Source: UBA2336 sp964419145 (GTDB lineage Bacteria; Bacteroidota; Bacteroidia; Cytophagales; Cyclobacteriaceae). From it: a stretch of 64,000 nucleotides of DNA. The stretch is from contig CAYQOM010000002.1 in assembly GCA_964419145.1 (NCBI GenBank), forward strand, positions 434,001 to 498,000, written 5' to 3'. Shown here in pieces: positions 36,086 through 44,021 of the stretch. The stretch's first letter is position 1, and the number at the start of each line of letters is the position of its first letter. The notes beneath the pieces are model-generated. The model was not told the DNA's origin. It worked only from the letters and a program-made list of their open reading frames with translations, and did no database searches. The translations under genes and the position numbers were made by a program.

Positions 36086-36706
36086 TTAAAGCGGAAAGCT
36101 GGAGAGTGCCTTATAAAACTGATCGGCTGTTATGCCAATACGTTTCAACAGTTCCTTTGCTCCGCTGATATTTTGAAAGTTCTGGCTTCCGTAAATGTTT
36201 ACCGGAATTTTATCTTTTCCTGAGGTAATGAAATGATTGCCCGAATCAGAAGTATGGGAATGAATTTTGTACCCGACACTGAGCACATCGGGTCGGGGTT
36301 TGGCACCCACCAGCAGGGCCAACGGATCATTTTCACAATAATACAATAGCCCGGCTTTTGGTGTACTGTCGGCAAACTGATCGAATCGTTTTACATAATC
36401 ATCGGCAGTAGGAAATTCTGTTGAAGCCGCCCACATGATGTTGGTAATCAACCCGATATGGTGCTTGAAATCAAGCATGTTTTGCTCGTTAGCCTCTATA
36501 ATAATGAGTGGCCCACCTGAAGACAGCCTCTCGGTTTCGGAAATGCCATGCCCCGCAGCGCTGATGGAATAATCAAATGGCCTTTTGTAATGTTCGAGCA
36601 CGTGAATGAGCATAGCAGCCAGGGTAGTCGTTCCGCGACTTCCGGTAATGACAATGCGCTGCTTATCAGCGGCTTGCTTCAGAATGGTTTCGGTCTGACT
36701 GTTCAT
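36086..36706 (-). CDS. Short Mur-ligase-like protein with altered P-loop
   Basis: The 206-residue protein resembles the central ATP-binding domain of Mpl/MurC-type Mur ligases (ITGSRGTTTLAAMLIHVLE, IIEANEQNMLDF, GSQNFQNISGA). The normal GTxGKTT loop reads GSRGTTT (22-28), so the catalytic Lys is Thr. The C-terminal domain is also missing compared with about 450 residues for a full Mur ligase. It is thus probably a non-catalytic relative that binds a UDP-precursor, or it has another role. The start ATG 36706 is clear. Confidence 0.6.
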   Translation of the reverse strand: MNSQTETILKQAADKQRIVITGSRGTTTLAAMLIHVLEHYKRPFDYSISAAGHGISETERLSSGGPLIIIEANEQNMLDFKHHIGLITNIMWAASTEFPTADDYVKRFDQFADSTPKAGLLYYCENDPLALLVGAKPRPDVLSVGYKIHSHTSDSGNHFITSGKDKIPVNIYGSQNFQNISGAKELLKRIGITADQFYKALSSFPL

Positions 36707-36913
36707 TCCTGTTTGGTGTGGCTCAATAATCTCTAAAGTAAATGAAAATGTTCATTCTGTGAAAATCATATTTTAAATCCCAAAGTTGTCACAGGCTGTC
36801 AGCGCACCGGTGGTAAGATTGCAACTATTGAATGTGCATAAGTTGTTAATGAAGGTGAAATGTGTGTGGATAGTCTATTGAACGAATGTTATTAACCGGA
36901 TAGCGTGTTTGCT

Positions 36914-36921
36914 TACGTTTG
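36914..36921 (+). promoter_or_regulatory. -7 box TACGTTTG upstream of dnaB
   Basis: TACGTTTG fits TAnnTTTG exactly. A TTA lies 19 bases upstream in the -33 place (one base off TTG). The dnaB ATG follows 38 bases downstream. Confidence 0.4.
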
Positions 36922-36959
36922 TCACCTTGTAAAAAAGCAACACGTCCAACAACCACAGT

Positions 36960-38498
36960 ATGGAGCAAAGCCGATCAACGCCAATGCGTACAGGAAGTAA
37001 AACCATGATGCCCGGCAAGGGTGGAAAACTTTTAGTGAGAGACATCTCCGAAAGTCTGGGTAAGCTTCCTCCGCAGGCGCTTGATCTGGAAGAGGCTGTG
37101 TTAGGCGCGCTCATGTTAGAAAAGGGTGCGCTTAACGCAGTTGTTGAGTTTTTAAAACCGGAGCATTTCTATTCGGAAGCGCACCAGGAAATTTACCGCG
37201 CCATCATTGAGCTATTCAAAGGCTCAGAGCCGGTGGACATGCGTACGGTAGTAAACCAGTTACGCAAAAATGCCAAACTGGAGTTGGTAGGAGGGGCGTA
37301 TTACATTGCCGAGCTCACCTCAAAAGTAAGTTCTGCGGCCAACATTGAGTACCACGCCCGCGTGGTGATTGAATTGGCCATCAAGCGCGACCTCATACAC
37401 ATCGCTTCGCAGATTCATCATGATGCGTACGAAGACACGACCGATGTTTTCGAACTGTTGGATAAAACCGAGCAATCGATTTTCGAAATATCGGATTCGA
37501 ACCTGCGTAAGAATTACGACAACATGAAGAACCTGATGTACCGTGCCATCACGGAACTTCAGAAACTGAAAGAACATAAAGATGGACTCACCGGTGTGCC
37601 TTCAGGCTTTACCGCGCTTGATCGCATGACATCAGGTTGGCAAAGTTCAGACCTGGTGATTATTGCGGCACGACCTGGTATGGGTAAAACCGCATTTGTG
37701 GTTTCCGCCATGCGTAATGCGGCAGTTGATTTCAAAAGACCGGTGGCTATTTTTTCATTGGAGATGGCTTCCGTTCAGTTGGTGAATCGTATGATCTCGG
37801 CAGAAGCGGAACTGGAAGGAGAGAAGATCCGCAAAGGGCAGTTGGCTGAATTTGAATGGGCACAGCTGGTGCACAAAACCAACCGGCTTTCTTCAGCGCC
37901 CATATTTATTGACGATACACCGGCACTTTCCATTCTTGAATTACGTGCCAAGTGCCGCAGGTTGAAAGCCGAGCACGGCATTCAGTTAATCATTGTCGAT
38001 TATTTGCAATTGATGCGGGGTGATACAGGCGGTAACCGCGAACAGGAAATTGCATCCATCTCGCGTGCGCTGAAAGGCATTGCCAAAGAACTCAGCGTTC
38101 CGGTACTGGCCCTTTCGCAGTTGAGTCGTGGGGTGGAAACCCGTGGCGGTGATAAACGCCCGCAACTTTCCGACTTACGTGAATCCGGTTCCATCGAACA
38201 GGATGCTGACATGGTAATTTTCCTGTACCGACCGGAATACTATAAGATTACGGTTGATGAAGAAGGCATGCCAACACAAGGCATGGGTGAAGTGATTATC
38301 GCCAAGCACCGTAATGGACAAACCGGTTCCGTGAAACTGAAGTTTATCGGCAAGTACACCAAGTTTGCTGATTTTGATGCTCCGACTCCGCATGAGAATC
38401 CGTTCAGCGGTATGATTACCCGCGAGAGCCGCATCAATCAAATCCGTCCGGAAGATGAACCACCTGCATCCGGCAATGATGAGGACATGCCGTTCTGA
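36960..38498 (+). CDS. dnaB: Replicative DNA helicase DnaB
   Basis: This 512-residue hexameric helicase has an N-terminal DnaB domain (about 30-150; LPPQALDLEEAVLGALML) and a C-terminal RecA-like ATPase with Walker A ARPGMGKTAF, Walker B IIVDYLQLM and the LSQLSRGVE...RESGSIEQDAD motifs. It unwinds DNA at the replication fork. It is convergent with a small TPR gene 8 bases away. Confidence 0.97.
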   Translation: MEQSRSTPMRTGSKTMMPGKGGKLLVRDISESLGKLPPQALDLEEAVLGALMLEKGALNAVVEFLKPEHFYSEAHQEIYRAIIELFKGSEPVDMRTVVNQLRKNAKLELVGGAYYIAELTSKVSSAANIEYHARVVIELAIKRDLIHIASQIHHDAYEDTTDVFELLDKTEQSIFEISDSNLRKNYDNMKNLMYRAITELQKLKEHKDGLTGVPSGFTALDRMTSGWQSSDLVIIAARPGMGKTAFVVSAMRNAAVDFKRPVAIFSLEMASVQLVNRMISAEAELEGEKIRKGQLAEFEWAQLVHKTNRLSSAPIFIDDTPALSILELRAKCRRLKAEHGIQLIIVDYLQLMRGDTGGNREQEIASISRALKGIAKELSVPVLALSQLSRGVETRGGDKRPQLSDLRESGSIEQDADMVIFLYRPEYYKITVDEEGMPTQGMGEVIIAKHRNGQTGSVKLKFIGKYTKFADFDAPTPHENPFSGMITRESRINQIRPEDEPPASGNDEDMPF

Positions 38499-38505
38499 TG
38501 CAATT

Positions 38506-38826
38506 TTATTGGTCCTCTAGCAGGAGTTCGTGTGCAGCCTGAAGTTCTCGCAGGGTTGCCAGGTTGTTTTGTTTACGTGCAAGTTCAATCCCGGCTTCAT
38601 AGAGTTTAAGAGCATCTTTTATTTCACCATTTTCCTGCATCAGTGCAGCAGTCTGATAGTAAGCTGGAAGGTAATCCGGATGGGTTACTAATAATTGATT
38701 TAATAGCTGAAGCGCTTCTGCAGGCTGTTCGTTTTTATATTCAAGCGCGAGGGCATAAAGCGAAAAGACATCGTTCGGATCCTCCTCCAGAAACTTCAAA
38801 AGTTGCTCAATTCGCGTCAAATTCAT
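38506..38826 (-). CDS. Small tetratricopeptide-repeat protein
   Basis: The 106-residue all-helical protein has about two to three TPR units (PNDVFSLYALALEYKN; PDYLPAYYQTAALMQENG; GEIKDALKLYEAGIELA). No signal peptide is visible, so it is likely a cytoplasmic adaptor. The partner is unknown. It is convergent with dnaB and divergent from etfB. Confidence 0.78.
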   Translation of the reverse strand: MNLTRIEQLLKFLEEDPNDVFSLYALALEYKNEQPAEALQLLNQLLVTHPDYLPAYYQTAALMQENGEIKDALKLYEAGIELARKQNNLATLRELQAAHELLLEDQ

Positions 38827-38926
38827 TTTATTTTGGGTTTTTGGCCTTCCAAATTTCGGATTTTATGCTTTATCTTGAAGCCCGTTTGAAAAGTGTAGTT
38901 CAATTAATTTTTTGTTTGCTGAAAAG

Positions 38927-39664
38927 ATGAAAATTCTCGTTTGTATTTCCCACGTTCCCGATACCACATCGAAAATCAATTTTACAGATAACAACACCAG
39001 GTTCGATACGAACGGTGTTCAATTTATCATTGGTCCGTACGATGATTATGCACTCGCGCGTGCCGTTGAGTTAAAAGAAACTTCCGGGGCCACCATTACC
39101 GTATTGAATGTAGGCCAAGCTGATACTGAGCCTACTATCCGCAAAGCGTTGGCTATTGGTGCCGATGATGCCATCCGTGTGAATGCCGAGCCCACCGATT
39201 CTTTCTTTGTGGCTTCACAAATTGTGGCTCAGGCAAAGGAGGGTGGTTATGATTTAATCCTGATGGGCAGGGAATCAATCGATTATAACAGCGGTGCTGT
39301 ACATGGTATTGTTGGCGAGATGCTGGGCATGCCCTCCATCTCACCCGTAATGAAACTGGATATTGATGGCAATACAGCCAAGTTGGCCCGGGAAATTGAA
39401 GGGGGAAAGGAATACCTGGAAGTTAATCTTCCGTTTGTAGCTGGTTGTCAGGAGCCCATTGCGGAATGGAAAATACCAAATATGCGCGGCATCATGTCGG
39501 CCCGTACAAAACCATTGAAAGTAGTAGAACCGGTTTCAACTGACAGCGGAGTAAAACTTCAACAGTTTGAATTGCCTCCTGCGAAAGGTGCAGTAAAAAT
39601 GATTGCTGCGGACAACGTGCAGGAACTTGTTACACTGCTGAAAAATGAAGCCAAGGTTTTATAA
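38927..39664 (+). CDS. etfB: Electron transfer flavoprotein beta subunit
   Basis: The 245-residue protein starts MKILVCISHVPDTTSKI and has the ETF-beta signature region (VEIEGGKEYLEVNLPFVAGCQEPIAEWKIPN-like). It binds AMP and pairs with EtfA to pass electrons from acyl-CoA dehydrogenases to the quinone pool. I chose ATG 38927 over a TTG five codons upstream. It precedes etfA by 42 bases. Confidence 0.95.
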   Translation: MKILVCISHVPDTTSKINFTDNNTRFDTNGVQFIIGPYDDYALARAVELKETSGATITVLNVGQADTEPTIRKALAIGADDAIRVNAEPTDSFFVASQIVAQAKEGGYDLILMGRESIDYNSGAVHGIVGEMLGMPSISPVMKLDIDGNTAKLAREIEGGKEYLEVNLPFVAGCQEPIAEWKIPNMRGIMSARTKPLKVVEPVSTDSGVKLQQFELPPAKGAVKMIAADNVQELVTLLKNEAKVL

Positions 39665-39706
39665 GAGCAATCGTTTATCAAATTGAATCATTAGACATCA
39701 GACATT

Positions 39707-40660
39707 ATGAATATTTTAGTTTTTGTTGAAAGTGCTGAAGGAAAAATCAAAAAAACATCGCTGGAGGCAGTAGCATTTGCGCACGCCATGGGTGGAAATG
39801 TAACAGCGATTGCTATCGGACAGACAGAGCAAACTGAATTGGAGAACCTGGGTAAGTACGGAGCTAAGAAAGTGCTGCATGCTGCCGATGAAAAATTGAA
39901 TCAAGGCGTGATACAAGCCTACGCTGCTGTACTTGCAAAAGCATTTCAAGATGAACAAGCAGATCTGTTGGTTCTCGCTGACTCATCGTTGGGTACACCG
40001 GTTGGTGCGCGTGTGGCTGCCAAGCTGGATGCGAGCCTGGCTTCTAACGTTGTTCAGCTACCTGATACATCATCCGGATTTGTGGTTAAGCGCAGCATTT
40101 ACACAGGCAAGGCATTTGCCAATGTATCCTTAACAAAACCGAAAAAAGTAATTGGTATTAAGAAGAATGCCGCTGAACTGAAAGAAGTAGGTTCACCAGC
40201 TTCAGTAACGACTTTTCAGGCTTCATTATCCGATGCGGATTTTTCCACTAAGATTACCTCATCTGAAAAAGCAACAGGAGAGGTGCTATTGCCTGAAGCG
40301 AACATTGTTGTTTCAGGTGGTCGTGGTATGAAAGGCCCTGAGCATTGGGGAAGTATCGAAGAGTTGGCTAAAACATTAGGGGCTGCTACCGGATGCAGCA
40401 AACCGGTTTCAGATATGGGCTGGAGACCACACCATGAGCACGTAGGTCAAACCGGTGTAAAAGTTGCACCTCAATTATATATAGCGGTTGGTATTTCTGG
40501 TGCCATTCAGCATTTGGCTGGTGTAAATTCGTCCAAGTGTATTGTGGTTATTAATAAAGATCCTGAGGCGCCATTTTTTAAAGCAGCAGATTATGGCATC
40601 GTTGGTGATGCTTTCGATATTTTGCCTAAATTGAATGACGCAATCAAAGCTGCGAAGTAA
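39707..40660 (+). CDS. etfA: Electron transfer flavoprotein alpha subunit
   Basis: The 317-residue subunit carries the FAD site at its C-terminus (VSGGRGMKGPEHW, GQTGVKVAPQLYIAVGISGAIQHLAG, INKDPEAPFFKAADYGIVGD). It forms the heterodimer with EtfB. The next gene (bifunctional nuclease) starts 2 bases after its stop with a GTG. Confidence 0.97.
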   Translation: MNILVFVESAEGKIKKTSLEAVAFAHAMGGNVTAIAIGQTEQTELENLGKYGAKKVLHAADEKLNQGVIQAYAAVLAKAFQDEQADLLVLADSSLGTPVGARVAAKLDASLASNVVQLPDTSSGFVVKRSIYTGKAFANVSLTKPKKVIGIKKNAAELKEVGSPASVTTFQASLSDADFSTKITSSEKATGEVLLPEANIVVSGGRGMKGPEHWGSIEELAKTLGAATGCSKPVSDMGWRPHHEHVGQTGVKVAPQLYIAVGISGAIQHLAGVNSSKCIVVINKDPEAPFFKAADYGIVGDAFDILPKLNDAIKAAK

Positions 40661-40662
40661 TT

Positions 40663-41262
40663 GTGAAGAAAATTAAGCTAGAAATTCTTGGCCTCTCCTC
40701 CAGCCAGTCACAAACCGGCTCTTTTGCACTTGTGCTTGGCGAAACGGAAGGGAACAGGCGTTTGCCGATTATCATTGGTATGTTTGAAGCGCAGGCCATT
40801 GCCATTGAAATCGAAAAGATAATTCCGAACCGACCCATGACACACGACTTATTTAAGTCGTTTGCTAACAACTTTCATTTCACGGTAGAAGAAATTGTAA
40901 TTTCTGATCTTAAAGAAGGCGTATTCTTTGCCAAGATTGTTTGCTCCGATGGACTGAAGCGTTCGGAAATAGATGCGCGTCCTTCCGATGCCATTGCTAT
41001 CGGACTTCGTTTTGATTCGCCAATTTATACATACGAAAATATTCTGGCGGAAGCGGGTATCGTACTTACCGATGAACAAGAGGAGGATGAGCCAAAGGTG
41101 GAACAAAAGAGCCGCAGTAGAAAGGAACCGGTTTCGCGCAAGGGAGAGGATTTGAAAAATTATTCCGTAGATAAGCTGAACGAAATTCTTAAAGAGGCCA
41201 TCGACAAAGAAGATTACGAGCGGGCTGCAAAAATCCGCGATGAGTTGAGCAAACGGAATTAG
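40663..41262 (+). CDS. Bifunctional nuclease (DUF151) family protein with UVR motif
   Basis: The 199-residue protein has the BFN/DUF151 domain in its first 130 residues (LPIIIGMFEAQAIAIEIE, DARPSDAIAIGLRF), a charged linker and a C-terminal UvrB/UvrC-like motif (LNEILKEAIDKEDYERAAKIRDELS). Family members have nuclease activity or link to DNA/RNA stress response. The start is GTG at 40663, right behind etfA, so it is probably co-transcribed with it. Confidence 0.9.
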   Translation: MKKIKLEILGLSSSQSQTGSFALVLGETEGNRRLPIIIGMFEAQAIAIEIEKIIPNRPMTHDLFKSFANNFHFTVEEIVISDLKEGVFFAKIVCSDGLKRSEIDARPSDAIAIGLRFDSPIYTYENILAEAGIVLTDEQEEDEPKVEQKSRSRKEPVSRKGEDLKNYSVDKLNEILKEAIDKEDYERAAKIRDELSKRN

Positions 41263-41280
41263 CCTTAAACCGACAACAGA

Positions 41281-42594
41281 ATGGATTACCTGCGCGGATT
41301 GATTGGCATTGGTGTGATCATCGCCGTTGCTTTTGCTTTTTCATTGTATCGCAAAAAAGTTGATTGGAAACTCGTTGCCTCAGGTATCATTCTGCAAGTT
41401 GTTATTGCGTTATTGATTTCAAAAGTCACCATCGTACAGCAAGGATTCAGCGCATTGGGTGATGGTTTTGTTACATTTCTCAGTTTTGCTTCACGGGGTG
41501 CTCAATTTTTGTTTGGTGATTTAGCATTTAACAGCGATAATCAGGAGGGTACCCGCCACGGACTTGGATTTTTGTTTGCCTTCCAGGCGCTTCCCATGGT
41601 GATTTTTTTCTCCTCGGTCACGGCCGGTTTGTATTACCTGGGCGTGCTTCAAAAAATTGTTTACGTCTTTGCCTGGATCATGACCAAGACGATGCGTCTT
41701 TCAGGTGCTGAGAGTTTGTCGGCAGCGGGTAATGTTTTTCTCGGACAAACTGAAGCGCCATTGTTGGTTCGTCCATTTATTTCAAAGATGACACAATCGG
41801 AATTGCACTGTTTGATGACTGGAGGAATGGCTACGATTGCCGGAAGTGTAATGGGTGCTTACATCACCTTTTTAGGCGGTGGAAATCCGGAGGAGTATGG
41901 AAAGTTTGCCACATACTTACTTTCTGCTTCTATTATGAATGCCCCTGCGGCCATTGTTATGGCTAAAATCTTTTTGCCAGAAAATGAACCTGAAAAAATT
42001 GACCGGCAGTTGAATGTGAGCAAAGACTCAATTGGTGTAAACGTGATTGATGCGTTTGCAACTGGTGCATCCGATGGGATTAAGCTGGCATTAAATATAG
42101 GTGGTATGCTGCTCGCATTCATTGCTATCATTTATGCGCTAAACTGGATATTGGTAGATGGAATCGGTGCGTGGACCGGCTTAAACGGCTGGGTTCAGTC
42201 GACCACCAACGGAGCATTCAGCGGTTTTTCGCTGCAATATATTTTCGGCCAGATTTTCCGGGTGTTTGCCTTTATCATGGGAGTGGAGTGGTCGGAAACA
42301 ATTTATGTCGGCAGCTTGCTTGGTCAAAAGTTGGTAATCAATGAATTCGTGGCTTACCTCGGGCTTGCCGAAATGAAATCCATGAGTGTGTTGAGCGAGA
42401 AATCCGTGATTATCTCCACATATGCGCTTTGTGGTTTTGCTAACTTCAGTTCCATCGCCATTCAGATTGGTGGAATCGGAAGCATGGCACCCAACCGTCA
42501 GTCTGATTTATCACGACTTGGTTTGCGTGCACTGATGGCAGCATCGCTGGCCACCATGATGACCGCTACCATTGCAGGAGCTTTGTTCAGTTAA
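41281..42594 (+). CDS. Concentrative nucleoside transporter (NupC/CNT family)
   Basis: The 437-residue inner-membrane protein has about ten helices and the CNT motifs GQTEAPLLVRPF and NFSSIAIQIGGIGSMAP. It imports nucleosides with H+ or Na+. It lies 18 bases after the BFN gene and 2 bases before the tRNA methyltransferase gene, in one operon-like run. Confidence 0.95.
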   Translation: MDYLRGLIGIGVIIAVAFAFSLYRKKVDWKLVASGIILQVVIALLISKVTIVQQGFSALGDGFVTFLSFASRGAQFLFGDLAFNSDNQEGTRHGLGFLFAFQALPMVIFFSSVTAGLYYLGVLQKIVYVFAWIMTKTMRLSGAESLSAAGNVFLGQTEAPLLVRPFISKMTQSELHCLMTGGMATIAGSVMGAYITFLGGGNPEEYGKFATYLLSASIMNAPAAIVMAKIFLPENEPEKIDRQLNVSKDSIGVNVIDAFATGASDGIKLALNIGGMLLAFIAIIYALNWILVDGIGAWTGLNGWVQSTTNGAFSGFSLQYIFGQIFRVFAFIMGVEWSETIYVGSLLGQKLVINEFVAYLGLAEMKSMSVLSEKSVIISTYALCGFANFSSIAIQIGGIGSMAPNRQSDLSRLGLRALMAASLATMMTATIAGALFS

Positions 42595-42596
42595 GT

Positions 42597-43286
42597 ATGC
42601 CATTATCCCGGCAGGAACAATTGTTGTTAGAACATTTCGCTCAATATATTTCTGAGCACAAGAAGGAATTTGCTGAAAAGGTATTATCCGAACGTACCAA
42701 TCAAGTTACGGTAGTGTTGGAAGATATTTATCAATCGCAAAATGCCAGTGCAGCTTTGCGTACCTGCGAGTGTATGGGACTTCAGGATGTTCACATTATT
42801 GAGAATACAACCAAGTATGAGGTAAATAAGTATGTGTTGAAGGGATCGTACAAGTGGTTAAGCTTGCATCGATACAAGCAGAAAAACAGAAATAATACGG
42901 AAGCTTGCTTCAATGAATTGAAGCAGAACGGTTATACGTTGTATGCTACCGATCCGGGTGCTGAAAGTATATCGGTCTACGATATTGATCCCTGTGCCAG
43001 TAAGGTGGCTTTTATTTTTGGCAATGAACTGGAGGGTCTATCTGAGCATGCATTAGCGTATGCGGATCATCGTATAAAAATTCCCATGTATGGCTTTACT
43101 GAAAGTCTGAATATTTCCGCAAGCGTAGCCATATGTTTAAGCGCTGCAATTCCAAAGCTCAAGTCAGCACAAGAAAACTATGGACTAAGCGTTGAAGAAA
43201 AGGATCAACTCAGGCTGGCCTGGTATAGAAAAATGGTGAAGCGTTCTGAAATAATTGAAAAGGAGTTTCTCCGGACAAATCCTTAA
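42597..43286 (+). CDS. TrmH-family RNA 2'-O-ribose methyltransferase
   Basis: This SPOUT methyltransferase of 229 residues has motif 1 in NASAALRTCECMG, motif 2 in VAFIFGNELEGLS and motif 3 in ESLNISASVAICLSAAI. It resembles tRNA (Gm18) methyltransferase TrmH. The N-terminus (about 1-25) is a short helical extension. The exact RNA target is inferred. It ends overlapping the reading region upstream of the SanA-like gene. Confidence 0.88.
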   Translation: MPLSRQEQLLLEHFAQYISEHKKEFAEKVLSERTNQVTVVLEDIYQSQNASAALRTCECMGLQDVHIIENTTKYEVNKYVLKGSYKWLSLHRYKQKNRNNTEACFNELKQNGYTLYATDPGAESISVYDIDPCASKVAFIFGNELEGLSEHALAYADHRIKIPMYGFTESLNISASVAICLSAAIPKLKSAQENYGLSVEEKDQLRLAWYRKMVKRSEIIEKEFLRTNP

Positions 43287-43317
43287 CTTGCTGCCAGTTG
43301 GTTTTAATTTCCTCTCG

Positions 43318-43959
43318 ATGAAGCGGGCAAAGCGCGTAGTGTATATTCTGGTAAGTACTATTTTTTTCTTTTTTATTGGCTCAAATATTTGGGTAGTCAA
43401 GAGCACAGAAGATCGTGTGTTCTATGATGCTGAGCAATTGGGCGACCATCGGGTGGCGCTTGTTTTAGGCACCAGTCATAAGCTTGTTGGGGGCGCGTCA
43501 AATCCTTTTTTTGAACACCGGATGGACCGTGCGTCCGAACTGTACCAGCTTGGTAAAATTGATCACTTTATTGTAAGTGGAGACAACCGCACACGTTACT
43601 ATAACGAGCCTCTTGAAATGCAAAAGGCCTTAGTTGCACGTGGTGTTCCTACACGTGCCATTACATTAGATTATGCCGGCTTACGAACCCTTGATTCGGT
43701 AGTGCGCAGTAAGGAAATTTTTGGTCAGGATAGAATTATGATTATTACCCAGACTTTTCACAGTTACCGGGCTTTATTCATCAGTAATTATTATGGCATT
43801 GATGCGGTGGCGATGGTGGCCGCTGAACCGGAATTTGAATCGTCACTTAAAGTGCGTGTACGTGAGTACTTTGCGCGTAGCAAAGCCGTTTTAGATTTAT
43901 ATGTATTTAAAACAAATCCCCAGTTTCTGGGCGAAAAGGAAGAGATTATTATTTCATGA
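43318..43959 (+). CDS. SanA/YdcF-like (DUF218) membrane protein
   Basis: The 213-residue protein has one N-terminal membrane helix (VYILVSTIFFFFIGSNIWVV) and a DUF218 domain with ALVLGTSHKLVGG, HFIVSGDN, HSYRALFIS typical of SanA/ElyC proteins linked to envelope barrier function. I chose ATG 43318 rather than an upstream start inside the methyltransferase gene because the membrane helix then begins near residue 8. Confidence 0.85.
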   Translation: MKRAKRVVYILVSTIFFFFIGSNIWVVKSTEDRVFYDAEQLGDHRVALVLGTSHKLVGGASNPFFEHRMDRASELYQLGKIDHFIVSGDNRTRYYNEPLEMQKALVARGVPTRAITLDYAGLRTLDSVVRSKEIFGQDRIMIITQTFHSYRALFISNYYGIDAVAMVAAEPEFESSLKVRVREYFARSKAVLDLYVFKTNPQFLGEKEEIIIS

Positions 43960-43997
43960 TCTTGAAACCTATTCCGGTTTGAAACAGTTTAATTGAT

Positions 43998-44005
43998 TAT
44001 TTTTG
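43998..44005 (+). promoter_or_regulatory. -7 box TATTTTTG upstream of the DUF5686 gene
   Basis: TATTTTTG fits TAnnTTTG and lies 16 bases before the GTG start of the DUF5686 gene. A TTG at 43979-43981 is 16 bases upstream, shorter than the usual spacing. Confidence 0.38.
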
Positions 44006-44021
44006 AGGTTAACCACTGCGT

